From Doryteuthis pealeii (Eukaryota > Mollusca > Cephalopoda > Myopsida > Loliginidae): a DNA stretch of 64,000 nt. Under the pieces are notes generated by a model, which was given only the letters and a program-made list of their open reading frames with translations, did not search any database and was not told the DNA's origin. Both the position numbers and the translations under genes were made by a program. Shown piece by piece: positions 51,790-62,105 of this stretch (position 1 is its first letter; each line of letters opens with the position of its first letter). Location of the stretch: positions 94,682,485 to 94,746,484 of the forward strand of contig CM042141.1 of NCBI GenBank assembly GCA_023376005.1. The letters run 5' to 3'.

Positions 51790-52180
51790 TCCTACATCTA
51801 TTTATATACATTTATGTACAACATATGTCAATATGCAAAGATAAAGTATTTTCTGGTCTATAAGATAGCTTTTTGTATAAGAGCATTTTAAATCACTGCT
51901 TCCTGAAGCTTCTTGGATAAAATTTGGACCTTTTGTTGCCAGTCTCATATCTATGATACTAGTGCAATAAAAACAGTTAAATGTTATCATATTTTGAGAA
52001 AAAAAAATCCAATATAGACCAATAAATATGTCATTCATCTTAAGTAGATCATATTGGGACTATGAAATTTGGTTCCTATAAGTAGTCATTCCTTTTAAAC
52101 GGAATTGTATGAAAAGTTAAATATATGTTGGATTCTGTTCTTGCACAATTGGACTTACTAAGTGGCTATTACTCATGAAT
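51790..52180. other. Unassigned DNA
   Basis: No feature recognised. Confidence 0.5.
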
Positions 52181-52205
52181 AATGTTCTATTTCACTGGAA
52201 ACCAC

Positions 52206-52337
52206 ACACATTCACACACACACACACACGCACACACAGACACACGCACACACACGCACGCACACACTATATCTCTTTCTATGTATGTATGTATCTATCT
52301 ATCTACACACACACACATACACACGCACACACACATG

Positions 52338-52386
<49 letters not shown>

Positions 52387-52451
52387 ACTGTGCACAAAGC
52401 TTTCCAGTGTCTTGTTCTTTAAAAATTAGGGGCTGAAAATTTGGTTTGTGC

Positions 52452-52521
<70 letters not shown>

Positions 52522-52545
52522 ATATCCAGTTATTCCTCTACTTTG

Positions 52546-52629
<84 letters not shown>
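52206..52629. repeat. CA and TA microsatellite cluster
   Basis: CA runs (52206-52266, 52300-52338, 52548-52580) alternate with TA runs (52339-52384, 52456-52518, 52582-52629). Confidence 0.95.
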
Positions 52630-52632
<3 letters not shown>

Positions 52633-52662
52633 GTGTGTGTCTCTGTGTGTGTGTGTGTGGTT

Positions 52663-52799
52663 GAAAGTAGAGGAAAAACTGGATATAACAACACAACAAC
52701 TAAATTCAGTTGATATTTTGCTTCGGTATTTAGCGAAGGTGAAATTCAAATTGAATTTAGTTGTTGTGTTGTTATATCCAGTTTTTCCTCTACTTTCAA
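52663..52799. repeat. Hairpin, ~47-bp arms
   Basis: TTGAAAGTAGAGGAAAAACT at 52663 pairs with AGTTTTTCCTCTACTTTCAA ending 52799. A third partial copy of the arm lies at 52519-52546. The loop includes CTTCGGTATTTAGCGAAG. I find no hammerhead core. Confidence 0.85.
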
Positions 52800-52833
52800 C
52801 CACATTTTGTCAGATTTACTCAATCCTTCACTC

Positions 52834-52837
<4 letters not shown>

Positions 52838-52873
<36 letters not shown>
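52838..52873. repeat. (TA)n microsatellite
   Basis: TA run forming the Helitron flank. Confidence 0.95.
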
Positions 52874-52874
<1 letters not shown>

Positions 52875-53640
52875 TAGCGAATATATGCACCCTTCAGGTG
52901 CAAGTATTTAAGTTTTAATGTAATAAAATATTGTATTAAATTAGAAAGGCTAATGAAACTAAATAAGAATACAGATAAAAAGATTTGAAACAGAGTGAGT
53001 ATAATAAAAAATTTGAAACAGAGGGAGTATAATAAAAAATTTGAAACAGAGGGAGTATAATAAAAAATTTGAAACAGAGGGAGTATAATAAAAAATTTGA
53101 AACAGAGGGAGTATAATAAAAAATTTGAAACAGAGGGAGTATAATAAAAAATGGAACAACTGAAACTTACTCTTCCATCACTCTCGTCTTTCATTGTTAT
53201 TTTTTCTAATTTAAGTATTTAGTTATAAGAGGAAGTAAAGAATAAAATGACAGTTATTTTATCTTGTTAATGGATTTCATTTAAGATTCATTGAAGAGAT
53301 TTTTGCTTATATTCATTAAAATAAAACCAAACAGTTAGAAATCAATAATACTAAGCATATATTTATTAAATTCGATTTTTTAATATTAATATGCAAATTA
53401 GCCTTCCCGTTTACACTGTAAACCGCTATTTTGTTGTATATATAAATATAATAGCATGTTGTCAGTATGTAGACATAGTTAACAGTAATAATAATGTAAG
53501 ACAATTTTATTAATAATTGAGGTTTAGATAAAAATAAAATCATGGAGAATGTGATGTCAATAACTAAGAGAATTGTGACTTGAGTAGGAATATAGTTTTG
53601 GTTACAGACAGAAAAACACACAATCTCCATTATAATAAGA
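52874..53640 (-). mobile_element. Non-autonomous Helitron, complete (767 bp)
   Basis: On minus: 5' end TCTTATTATAATGG (53640), 3' hairpin GCACC-TGAAG-GGTGC about ten bases before the terminal CTAG (52877-52874), followed by T. TA-rich host DNA flanks both ends. Carries a minisatellite. No Rep/helicase frame. Confidence 0.7.
52984..53151. repeat. 28-bp minisatellite, six copies
   Basis: TTTGAAACAGAGGGAGTATA, then ATAAAAAA, exactly 28 bp, six nearly identical copies (the first has GTG for GGG). Minus translation gives the repeated FKFFIILPLFQIFYYTPSVS frame. Confidence 0.95.
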
Positions 53641-53744
53641 TATATATATTGTCAGTTTTTTTTTTTAAGAATGAATAAATGGTGAATGTAAATGTTCAAA
53701 TTTAAGAAATAAAAATGAACTTTTTAAAAATACAGTTTTAAAAT

Positions 53745-54047
53745 GATGTTAATACATGAATAGGAAAGGCATGGTTGGCCACAAACAAATTATCAGTCAT
53801 ATGGAAATCCGATCTCACTGACAAGCTAAAGCGAAAATTCTTCCAGGCTGTGGTTATATCAGTACTGCTGTATGGCTGCACCACTTGGACCCTAGCAAAG
53901 CGCCTTGAGAATAAGCTAGATGGGAGCTGCACAAGAATGCTGCGTGCAGTCTTGAACAAGTTGTGGAAACAGCACCCCACAAGGAAACAGCTGTATGGCC
54001 ACCTGGCCCCCCCCCCCATCTCACAGACCATCCGAGTGAAACGTTTC
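53745..54047 (+). pseudogene. LINE reverse transcriptase C-terminus
   Basis: The frame 53775-54047 includes VIWKSDLTDKLKRKFFQAVV, LLYGCTTWTLAKRLENKL and LRAVLNKLWKQHPTRKQLYG. It is the best preserved copy of the family at 4610 and 18755. A poly-C tract (54005-54015) shifts the reading register near the end. Confidence 0.85.
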
Positions 54048-54149
54048 TAAGAGTATATATGCTCTAAGTAAACTGTAACATTATTCTAATTAGAATAACG
54101 CTTTCTTAAGCCTATCTGTGTGTTCGTTTATTATTACAATATGTAAGTG

Positions 54150-54393
54150 AGAAAAATGGAAATAAATCCGACAGAAATGTTGAAAAGATAAATAGAAGAA
54201 AAAAAAAAATATTTTGGTATGGATGAAATTTATTATATGCTGACATTTGTCATGTATGCTTAGCTGATATAGTTATTTACTAAGCTTAGTTTAGATGTGG
54301 CACAAGGCCAGAAGTATGGGGCACCTAGTGAGAATCAAACTCACTAACAATGGTCTGCAAATCTAGCTTGCTAACCATTATACCACATGAGCT
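54150..54393 (-). mobile_element. S5 tRNA-SINE next to a foldback-family end
   Basis: The minus strand reads GTGGTATAATGGTTAGCAAG, GTGAGTTTGATTCTCACTAG, GTGCCCCATACTTCTGG, then an AT-rich part with a decayed HHR-like word near 54222-54255. The word ATGGAAATAAATCCGACAG at 54157 marks the same family end as 42606 and 47285. Confidence 0.6.
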
Positions 54394-54642
54394 GATGTAT
54401 GTATTTCACCGAAATATATAACAGCTAAGCCTATTATTTTTCAAAGATTTCTAAAATTTATATTTCAAGGTATCTTCCTCTTTCTCAAAGTTTTATTTTA
54501 AAGATAAACCTTTGGAAGGTACTTCGAAATATAAGGAAAATAAATAAGATTAACAACACAATATTCATTATTCATGCTTCTAAGACAACAAGAAATTGTT
54601 TTTTTCTAACACAGATACTGACAAAGAAGCATATGTGGATAC

Positions 54643-54644
<2 letters not shown>

Positions 54645-54687
<43 letters not shown>

Positions 54688-54745
54688 CTAATAATATTAT
54701 TAGAGTAAAAATACTTTTCCTCTAATAATAATATTATTAGTATTA
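54645..54745. repeat. (TA)n then AT hairpin
   Basis: TA run 54645-54684. TAATACTAATAATATTATTA then GAG pairs with CTCTAATAATAATATTATTA then GTATTA. Confidence 0.85.
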
Positions 54746-54842
54746 TTACTGCTAGCACTTTTGAATTATTTACTGATGCCACTGCGATGAATGAAGTGAC
54801 AAATAAAAGTTTTAGCTTTTATTCATTTATTTGGGAACGATA

Positions 54843-54883
54843 TTACTACCAATGGTTTCCTGCTAAAAGCATTCATCAGGTAA
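54843..54883 (-). ncRNA. Hammerhead ribozyme in PLE 3' terminal repeat
   Basis: Helix I TTAC/GTAA, core CTGATGA, helix II TGCT-TTT-AGCA closed by A-G, GAAA, helix III ACC-ATT-GGT, cleavage nucleotide A (triplet GTA). Identical to 55924-55964. Predicted cleavage between plus 54847 and 54846. Confidence 0.8.
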
Positions 54884-55370
54884 ACGAAATAGTTTTTTTT
54901 TTAAATGACAGAAATGGTGTAAATGGTCGAATGTGTGCGTTTTTTAACTGTATTCTCGTGTTGCATGTTTGCGTGTTTACGTGATGTCGAATGCTCTTTT
55001 TGTTTGTACCTGTGCATATTTTTGTTTGTGCGTATGTGTATGATGTCATGCGTGTGTGCGTGGAAATGTGTGAAGGCTGTGATGATATAATTGTCTTCAC
55101 GCACGTTTGTGCGTATGAATATGCGTATTTGTGTTTGGTATTTTTGATTACGTATGTTATGTGCAATTAATATAATGTATTTTTTAATTATGCTGTTAAT
55201 AATGACTGTGTTATGTATTGCGTTGGTGATGTAATGTGAACGTTATATTTGTATGATATTATTGTACAATGTAGACAGGTAGAGGGAAAGATACTTACAG
55301 TTTGGCGGATCTGGTGCAGTGTTTAATATTTTTTTAAATAGAAAGATTGGGTAGAAGAGGTGTGTGTGGG

Positions 55371-55610
55371 TTATGTATATGGATCGAAGTGTGATAGTAG
55401 GTGTTTATTTTCATGCTGGTATTTCGATAGAATTTCCGATTTTTTGTTTAGTAGGGTGTGTTGTGATGGATGAGTGATAATAGCAATTTTTTCTTGGAGG
55501 CAAAGAAGGCATCTTTTAGATGTTTTGCTGTAAGCGGGTGCAACTTTCAGAATCTCCCAGCTCACGTCTGGTGAAATGTCCATATCTTTCAAGTTCCAGA
55601 TATGCGTGGA
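55371..55610 (-). pseudogene. PLE ORF C-terminal end (after GIY-YIG core)
   Basis: The frame reads STHIWNLKDMDISPDVSWEI, YSKTSKRCLLCLQEKIAI and LLNKKSEILSKYQHENKHLL. The C-x-x-C (CLLC), E-K and LLNK-x-SE-hydrophobic pattern is typical of the zinc-binding and C-terminal part of the GIY-YIG domain of PLEs and of retroelement GIY-YIG domains generally (from memory). The catalytic GIY and YIG motifs are lost at the inverted-repeat junction near 55610. Confidence 0.7.
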
Positions 55611-55923
55611 GACAATTATATCATCACAGCCTTCATGCATTCCCACACGCACGCGCATGACATCACACATCACACACAGCACAAACAAAAATAAGCACAT
55701 ACACGCGTGGACACAATCATATCATCACAGCCTTCACGCATTTCCACGCGCACACGCATGACATCATACACATACACACAAACAAAAATACGCACATGTA
55801 CAAACAAAAAGAGCATTCGACATCACGTAAACACGCAAACATGCAACACGAGAATACAGTTAAAAAATGCACACATTTGACCATTTACACCATTCCTGTC
55901 ATTTAAAAAAAAAACTATTTCAT

Positions 55924-55964
55924 TTACCTGATGAATGCTTTTAGCAGGAAACCATTGGTAGTAA
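55924..55964 (+). ncRNA. Hammerhead ribozyme in inverted PLE repeat
   Basis: Core CTGATGA at 55928-55934, GAAA at 55948-55951, cleavage at 55960/55961. Helices as for 54843-54883. Confidence 0.8.
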
Positions 55965-56117
55965 TATCGTTCCCAAATAAATGAATAAAAGCTAAAACTT
56001 TTATTTGTCACTTCATTCAACTATCAACGCTCTATCACAGACATTGAGTACTCTTCTAATAACACTGTATGTTGGATTACTATTACTTTTTCTAATATAC
56101 TAGTGCCAACCATACAC

Positions 56118-56129
<12 letters not shown>

Positions 56130-56155
<26 letters not shown>
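56130..56155. repeat. (TA)n microsatellite
   Basis: TA run before the next HHR repeat. Confidence 0.9.
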
Positions 56156-56158
<3 letters not shown>

Positions 56159-56330
56159 TTTGGAGGTTGATTTTGAAGGCTATCACACTGCAGGTGTAAA
56201 GAAAAAATAATAAGGTAACAATGGTGTTGTGTGTTAACCTGTATTTTATTCTTGAATTTTCGAGATAAAATCTCTTTTTCAGAAGATCACTAGAACTGAT
56301 ATTGTCTTGCTATGGCATTTCTAGTTAAAT
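56155..56330 (-). mobile_element. Hammerhead-bearing repeat, copy of 28058 family
   Basis: GGTTTGGAGGTTGATTTTGA, AGGTGTAAAGAAAAAATAA, GTTAACCTGTATTTTATTC, then the HHR and ACTAGAACTGATATTGTC. Confidence 0.65.
56250..56287 (-). ncRNA. Hammerhead, G8 mutated
   Basis: Helix I TCTT/AAGA, core CTGAAAA (G8 to A), helix II GAGAT-TTT-ATCTC, GAAA, helix III AA/TT without loop, TTC triplet. The compensated helix II and helix I compared with 28152 support conservation of pairing, but the core change should inactivate it. Confidence 0.55.
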
Positions 56331-56350
56331 GAAATTTTTTTTTTTGAAAA

Positions 56351-56352
56351 TG

Positions 56353-56389
<37 letters not shown>

Positions 56390-56397
56390 ATATATAT
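56351..56397. repeat. (TA)n microsatellite
   Basis: TA run with one interruption. Confidence 0.95.
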
Positions 56398-56564
56398 GAT
56401 AAGTTGTAAACATGGTTTGTTTGGAATGGCTTTTTGCCGACAATTTTTGGGAGAACAAGTGCTTAATTGGAGTCGTACCTAATTTTGAAAATTAATTAAT
56501 TAATAATGAATTAGGCGGGAATACCTATTTAAATGTATGGCTAAACAAATCGAGAAAAATCAAT

Positions 56565-56605
56565 CTCTGTATGTACATTTCGGCCTATTAGGCCTCATCA
56601 GAGAG
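56565..56605 (-). ncRNA. Hammerhead ribozyme-like, perfect core
   Basis: Helix I CTCT/AGAG, core CTGATGA, helix II GGCCT-AAT-AGGCC (five pairs), GAAA, palindromic helix III ATGTACAT. One extra base separates helix III and helix I (ATAC), so either A or C is the cleavage nucleotide. The flanking repeat 56400-56640 is not otherwise recognised. Confidence 0.65.
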
Positions 56606-56667
56606 CTATAGATCGGAAGACTGCCCTGTGCGTGATTTGAAAAATATATATATATATATATGTGAAT

Positions 56668-56737
56668 AAACAAGATTTGATATTAAATAACCCATAAGGG
56701 TTGATATGCCCTTAAACACCATACAACTAACCAACCA
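56668..56737 (+). repeat. Shared SINE/LINE tail, isolated
   Basis: GATATTAAATAACCCATAAG, GGTTGATATGCCCTTAAAC, CAACTAACCAACC. Confidence 0.65.
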
Positions 56738-56739
56738 TA

Positions 56740-57939
56740 GGTTTTCACACTTAAGATATATTTACTTACCTTCCCTAGGTATTTAAATATAAGTATCTAC
56801 AATTATGCTTGTACCTTTATCAGAAAATCAGATAATTAAAAACAAAGATTTTTTGTCGTTAGAAAAGTATATTTCTTCTTTGATTATAGACTGTTTTACT
56901 AATTGGAAATTTTTGAGTATATTTTTCATTCTTTTAATTTCTTTTGCCTTTTCTTTTGTTTCTCTATATTTTCATTATTCATACAATTATTTTCTATTTG
57001 ACTTTGCCATTATCTTTTTATATCATTTCGTATGGTTTTTCTCTCAACTTGTCTGGAGTTAAATGATATTTTTGTATATATCATTCAATGTTCTTTTTGT
57101 TTTTTTAAGTAATGAGAAAGAACATTGGAGAAAAGATTTAAAGTGCACTTTGAGATGGAAAAAAAAATAAAAGAAAGAAATTATTCTGAAAAGAAAATTG
57201 GAGGAATAACACATTAAAAAAAAAACATAACAGAAACAATGAAATCATATAAAAAAAATTGAATTTTTGTGAAATAATACAAGAAATATAAGGAAAGAAA
57301 TAAAAAAACTAAAAAAAAAAAAAAAATGAAAAGAAAAAAAAAAAAAAAGAAAAAAATACTAAACAAAAAACAAACAAACAGGTTAAATGAAATGTCTGAA
57401 TACAAAAAATAAATTCTCTGAATGATTTTAAGAATTGCAACAAATTTTTTTTTTTTTATAAAATATTTAAGAAATATAACTTTAAAATTTCTCTTTTCTT
57501 TATGTCTGTCATTTCATATTCATTGTAAACAAATTAAGAACTCAAGAAATCAAGCAAGGTGATGGGATACTGTCAGGGGGAAAAACTAGTGGAAAACAAT
57601 TGTAAATAACAAATTGGTATTGGTAAAATAAATGAATGAAACTAAAATGGTTTCTCCTAATTGCACAATGAAATGAAGTATAATTATTTTGCCATAATCT
57701 AATCATCTCATGTAACCATGTTTACACATTATTATAATTATTTGCAAACAAAAATAAGCAAGTAATTATTCTTGTTCTTTGTTGCATTACTATGGCTATC
57801 AAATTGAACACTTCAGCTCAATGTGGTATTGGACAATATTGTATAAATGATAGACTTAGTATGAGGTGAAGTTGGTGTGTCAAAAATACACCGGTTTTAA
57901 GGAGTTTTCTGATTAGAAGCTGCTAGGTATTACAAGTTT
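56740..57939. other. Unassigned AT-rich DNA
   Basis: A-runs with AAAGAAA words at 57150-57380 and no recognised repeat. The 85-codon frame at 56805 (+) is Phe/Leu/Ser-rich without motif. Confidence 0.45.
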
Positions 57940-58075
57940 GGTGATTAAATTGTTATCTAACCACGTATTCAAGCGTGTTGGCTGGCTGGCTTTAATCTAC
58001 GTGCCAATGCAGAGTCTATAAGTTTAAGTGATGGGCCACAGCACACCTTATATGTCAAAATAATCCAACAACCGG
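57940..58075. repeat. Dispersed repeat RC, copy 2
   Basis: Collinear with 39535-39660. Confidence 0.65.
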
Positions 58076-58101
58076 GATAGTGCACTCCCATGTAGAAGTG
58101 T

Positions 58102-58443
58102 GTAAGAGTGGATAGAGAAGTTTAAAAGTGGCCTATTGTCGAAGAAAATTTTGTTGTTGCCTGATAAAGCGCACCTACATATGACTGGCCAGACCATTGA
58201 AATGATTAACCAAATGGATTTGAGGTGCTGGAACACCCAGCCTACAGGCCAGATCTCATCCCTTCTGACTAACATATCTTTGGATTGTTCAAAGATGCTT
58301 CAAAAGGTTGTTGATTTTCTACAAAGGAAGATGTGAAAGAAGCAGTGCATAAATGGTTGCATGACAAACCAACAAAACCAAAAAAGTCTTGGAGGGAATA
58401 AATAAGATTGTGGACCACTGGACCAAGTGCATCAAAAAAGGTT
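58102..58443 (+). pseudogene. Mariner transposase, internally deleted, second family
   Basis: EWIEKFKSG (N-terminal helix-turn-helix) runs directly into LLLPDKAHLHMTGQTIEMIN (second catalytic Asp region, HDNA changed to PDKA), then after frameshifts PAYRPDLIPSD, DVKEAVHKWLHDKP and INKIVDHWTKCIKKG. The deletion removes the first catalytic Asp. This lineage differs from the mariner at 28469. Confidence 0.8.
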
Positions 58444-58545
58444 GGTCACTTGGTTAGTTGGATTTTACGGCATGTCAACCCTTATTGGGTTATTTTATGC
58501 CAAAGATATTATGTTTTATTCATTCTTGTATTTGGCACATTTGTT
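58440..58545 (-). repeat. R550 tail fragment
   Basis: GGTTAGTTGGATTTTACGGC, CAACCCTTATTGGGTTATTT. Directly abuts the mariner remnant. Confidence 0.7.
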
Positions 58546-58570
58546 GAATAAATTAATGAATCCATTATAG

Positions 58571-58797
58571 ATATTTACCAGCCCCTCCTCATGAGTAAGA
58601 TGTGACATTAAGTCAATTTCTTAAGTGGAGTTTAACAGGTTTGATTTCAGAGTTTTCCTTCTCCTAGACTTGTTACCTAGCCAAGGTTAAAGAGCCCGGT
58701 CTGTCCTACTATTTACCCATAGCTAGAGGTAAAGTAGATGTATACCTTTCCCAAAGGTATTAGTGCTATGTAAAAGGCAAACAGCATTGTCAAGCTA
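58571..58797 (-). mobile_element. S1 tRNA-SINE, head missing
   Basis: The plus strand runs CCTCATGAGTAAGATGTGAC...GTGCTATGTAAAAGGCAAACAG. The B-box and A-box are replaced by a poly-C tract. Confidence 0.75.
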
Positions 58798-58799
58798 AA

Positions 58800-59239
58800 T
58801 GCCCCCCCCCCCCCCCAATCACTGCTTGTGGGTAACCTTTGGAGAGGAAAAGGTTAAGGAAGAAAATCCTGACAGAAAACATGGCTTGGACTCACTCGGT
58901 AAAGCACTGTCTGACAACTCCTACAGCCGAACTGGCGCTGAATGTATTGGTTCACTATTCCTTTCGTATCATGCCAGCAAGGAGGGACCTGTCATTTAGG
59001 CAACACAGGGTCTCCATATATCTTGCCCAGGCTTTCTGTGCCCTGGAGAGGAATCTCAAAAAAAAAAAAAAAAGACTCCAAAGTGCGGGAAATCTATGGT
59101 CTTCTGAGACTGCAATGTTGGTAATAGATAAAAGCAAGACAATTACAGCCAATTCTTTGTTGTGAAGAATGAGTTAAAAGTGACAAATTTCCACCCAAAA
59201 ATGAACTGATTTATTCAATAGAAAATGTGTTAGTCTTTA

Positions 59240-59284
<45 letters not shown>

Positions 59285-59300
59285 TAATAATAATAATAAT
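58800..59300. other. Unrecognised segment ending in (AAT)n
   Basis: A poly-C start, several overlapping open frames with an A-run (59059-59074), then AAT/AATG repeats at 59243-59300. The layout (decayed frame, then AAT tail) resembles the LINE 3' end at 8556-8933, but no LINE motif is readable. Confidence 0.4.
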
Positions 59301-59679
59301 GCAAGTGTTCACTTTGTGAAATAAGCCTGGGTGAAGATCAAATTGTTAAGTTAGGATATTTTATCACATGTGCCTCCCTCAATTGGCTTAGCTCTTTAAG
59401 ATTTCCATTTAATCAAATCAATGGAACACTTTCTTAATAGCAACACCTTTAAAAGTCACAAAGAGATTAATTTGCTATGATAAAATTTCTTTTAATCTGG
59501 AATCTTAGATTCTTTCATCAAGGAATAAAAGAATTGTTTTTTTTGGCTGGAATTTTGTTATTAGTAATAATTACGATCAAATTCTTGACAAATAAATTTA
59601 CTATTTCTTACATTGGAATGTTCTTTTTAGTCCATCTTGAAAATTGTAATACTATTTCCTGAATAACCTAATAGTTATG

Positions 59680-60332
59680 GTTTGGTTTGATTATTTAATA
59701 GCATAACAACCTTTTTTTATTATTATTTAATAGCATAACAATGTTATTTAATCCCAAAACCATCCTTGTAGAATAACAGTAGTGTACTATTTAATCCATA
59801 ATGGTGTAGCGTTAGTTTTGTATTTGCCTGGGAGAGTTGTCTGCCCGGTTTAGTTTGCTGGTGCCTGCTAGGGGATATAGTATTTAAGCGGCTGGTTCAA
59901 ACCCTTCTGTCTCTTTTCCTGTTCCAGTAACCACGAGACACATGGGGTAGATTTTGGTCTAACCCTTCTCGTTAGGGATCGCCCCCCTTACATTACTGTA
60001 AGTGAATTAACACAGGATGGACTATCCCTAGTCTCATGTCTGTGGCTTTTATATGTTATCTTGTACCATTCATGAATGTGTATTTAACTTGTTTTACCTA
60101 CGTACTTTGTATCTCGTCATATCCATGGGCTGTACCATATTAAATGTTTTGTCTGTTAACCTTCGTCGGAGTCATGTATCCAATATATATAACTTTGAAC
60201 CTTTATTACAATGGGTTTCATATCTTTCCCAAGAGTGTTACTCCAAAAGTGAATATAATAGCCTGACTAGAGTTTGAACTCACTTACTATGATGTTGCAA
60301 CCCAACATACTAGCCACAACACTTCCAATATA
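59680..60332 (-). mobile_element. S3 tRNA-SINE split by a solo LTR
   Basis: Outer parts 59680-59814 (tail side) and 60211-60332 (tRNA head: GTGGCTAGTATGTTGGGTTG, GTGAGTTCAAACTCTAG) rejoin to match the uninterrupted S3 copy at 20652-20890. Confidence 0.75.
59815..60210. mobile_element. Solo LTR (396 bp) with 4-bp target duplication
   Basis: Begins TGTAGCGTTAGTTTTG and ends CCTTTATTACA (TG...CA). ATGG stands immediately outside both ends (59811-59814 and 60211-60214). A TATTTAAG box lies near 59881 and a CAGTAACC initiator-like word near 59927. No internal retroviral or retrotransposon genes remain, as expected after LTR-LTR recombination. Superfamily not determined. Confidence 0.8.
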
Positions 60333-60335
60333 TGT

Positions 60336-60622
60336 ATTTACAAACCTCTTCACATGGGCAGGATGTAACTCAAGGTCAATTTATAATGTGGAGTTTAACA
60401 GGTTCAAATTTAAGTTTTGCTCCTCCTATACTAGTTACCGAGCCATGGTTAAAGATCCCAGTCTGCCCTACTATTTATCCATAGCTGGAAGTAGAGTAGT
60501 TGGGTGCATACCTTCCCAAGGGTATTAGCACTATGTGAAATGATGACCTCGTCCAGGATTTGAACTCGGATTGACAAGTCCATTTCCCATGACTCTAACC
60601 ATTACACCATGCACTTCCAACA
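60336..60622 (-). mobile_element. S1 tRNA-SINE, full length
   Basis: The minus strand begins AAGTGCATGGTGTAATGGTT, B-box CGAGTTCAAATCCTGG, full body and tail. Confidence 0.85.
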
Positions 60623-61199
60623 GACTTTTTTGTGTATGTTGATCATGTTCTTGATAAATAAAGTATTTCTTACATTGAAATGGACTTTTATTCTATCTTG
60701 AAAAATGTAATACTATTTTCTGAATAACCTAATAGTATCTAAAAACAGAATTCAAATTCATCTCATGTCTTGTGCTAGATCAGTCTTCCATTAGATTATG
60801 ATAATATGTTGTTGTTAAATATTGGTTAAGAGTTATTTAAATAAATCTAAATCTACTAAAAATAGATCAATGTGTTGGCTACTTGCTTGTTTTTGTGCCA
60901 ATCATCAGTGATATACACAAATAAAAAATCCTCTTTTATCTTTATTTGTCCTATTTGTCTGTTTGAATGAAATGTGTAGAGTTTTGTGCACAGACGGAAA
61001 GAAACGATAATGATATGAATTTGAACAAAGTCTTTTATCTTTTGTATGAATGAAGTTTATTGACATCTTCTTGTAAGCAATTTTATTTGCTCTAAGCAAA
61101 AAATTGGATGTATTTGTACAAAATATTTGAAAGCTGTAACTGATTGAATTTCTATTGTCTCTTCTTCTTCATAACAAACGAGCTTTGGGGATGCCAGTT
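60623..61199. other. Unassigned DNA
   Basis: TTCTTACATTGAAATGG at 60667 nearly repeats 59605-59622 (TTTCTTACATTGGAATG), and AATACTATTT-CTGAATAACC recurs at 59650 and 60711. This suggests a duplicated ~70-bp segment flanking the S3/LTR/S1 block. Confidence 0.45.
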
Positions 61200-61620
61200 T
61201 AGTCACCAACAATCCGACCATGGAACAGGTAGTATTAGTTTACATTTTACTAGGTAAGAAAGAACACCAGTCTTGTCCTAACTTAAGCTGAGCCATCATA
61301 GGGCGGATGAGCTTTCAAAGGATGGATGATCTCCGGGAGAGCCACCAAGCATTGCACATCGATAGTATATGATTGGGGTACTTACTACTCACCAAAATGC
61401 CCATAGTTATCCTTCGATGACAATCCATCTAGACAAGGAAAAGTCTGTTGTAAAACCTCCACTGCCTAGTGGCTAGACCTCATTCCAAAGAAAGACTAAG
61501 GGAGTAAACCCTGAAATCAAATCCGGAGCTGGAATCTCCGGTGATGCTGAACTTCAGCACTATCCAGCAACTCCTGCAACACTATCATTGCCAAACTTGC
61601 AAGTGGACCCATTATTATGG
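61200..61620 (-). repeat. Dispersed repeat RA, copy 2
   Basis: Minus strand collinear with 7740-7992 and longer. Class unknown. Confidence 0.6.
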
Positions 61621-61903
61621 ATTGTATCAGATTAATTGGAATAATTAAGTAAATAACTTCATAAATCGTGTCATAGATAAACAACTCTTAGAGTTACCTC
61701 CCTTAGCGGTCTATTTTTACTGGTGGGACAAAATCCTTAAAGTCACCGTTTCGCTCTGTTTTCACTGCCTGGTCCCAAAATCATTCTTTTCACATTAGAT
61801 GTCATCATGGAATTGCGCTAAAAAATATCTAAAGAAAAAAAAGAAACATCATTGAATGATTGTAATTTCCTACCTCCTGATATAAAAGAGTGCCACTTGT
61901 ATA

Positions 61904-62105
61904 GTAAAAAAGTAAAGTAGTCGGGGTGGCCTAAAGTCGGTATCAGCCAGACAGCAAGGGAGTCTATCCTCTTTTCAATAGCGCTAGACCAAGGAGATTG
62001 TTTTTGGTGTCTGAGGTGGAGCGCCACACCTACCATCAGCTCCTCACTTTACCGCACAGATCCCTGTGCGAGGGCCGGTATCGAACCCGGAACTTGTGGT
62101 TCCTT
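61904..62105 (-). repeat. S2 SINE, head truncated
   Basis: The plus strand reads AAAGTAGTCGGGGTGGCCTA, GAGGTGGAGCGCCACACC, GGCCGGTATCGAACCCGG (good B-box) and stops at GTGGTTCC. Confidence 0.8.

Larger units (their letters stand above)
54785..56020. mobile_element. Penelope-like element remnant with inverted terminal repeats
   Basis: Arms 54785-55110 and about 55612-56020 are near-identical reverse complements, each with a full HHR. Between them lies a minus-strand piece of PLE ORF C-terminus. Read on minus: 5' inverted terminal repeat, ORF end, spacer, 3' terminal repeat with HHR. This matches the known Penelope layout of a 5'-truncated unit with an inverted terminal repeat. The right arm carries an internal ~105-bp tandem duplication (GCGTGGA-ACAAT-ATATCATC). 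Confidence 0.75.

Noticed and set aside
52690..52760. Hammerhead in the loop of the 52663-52799 hairpin
   Set aside because: CTTCGG...CGAAG is present, but there is no CTGANGA on either strand.
52984..53151. Possible CRISPR array (28-bp direct repeats)
   Set aside because: Units are contiguous with no unique spacers, in a eukaryotic Helitron. It is a minisatellite.
55823..56020. A conserved 65-residue protein, because the same frame occurs at 54787-54984
   Set aside because: The two frames are the arms of one inverted repeat (PLE terminal repeat), so their identity reflects DNA duplication, not protein conservation.
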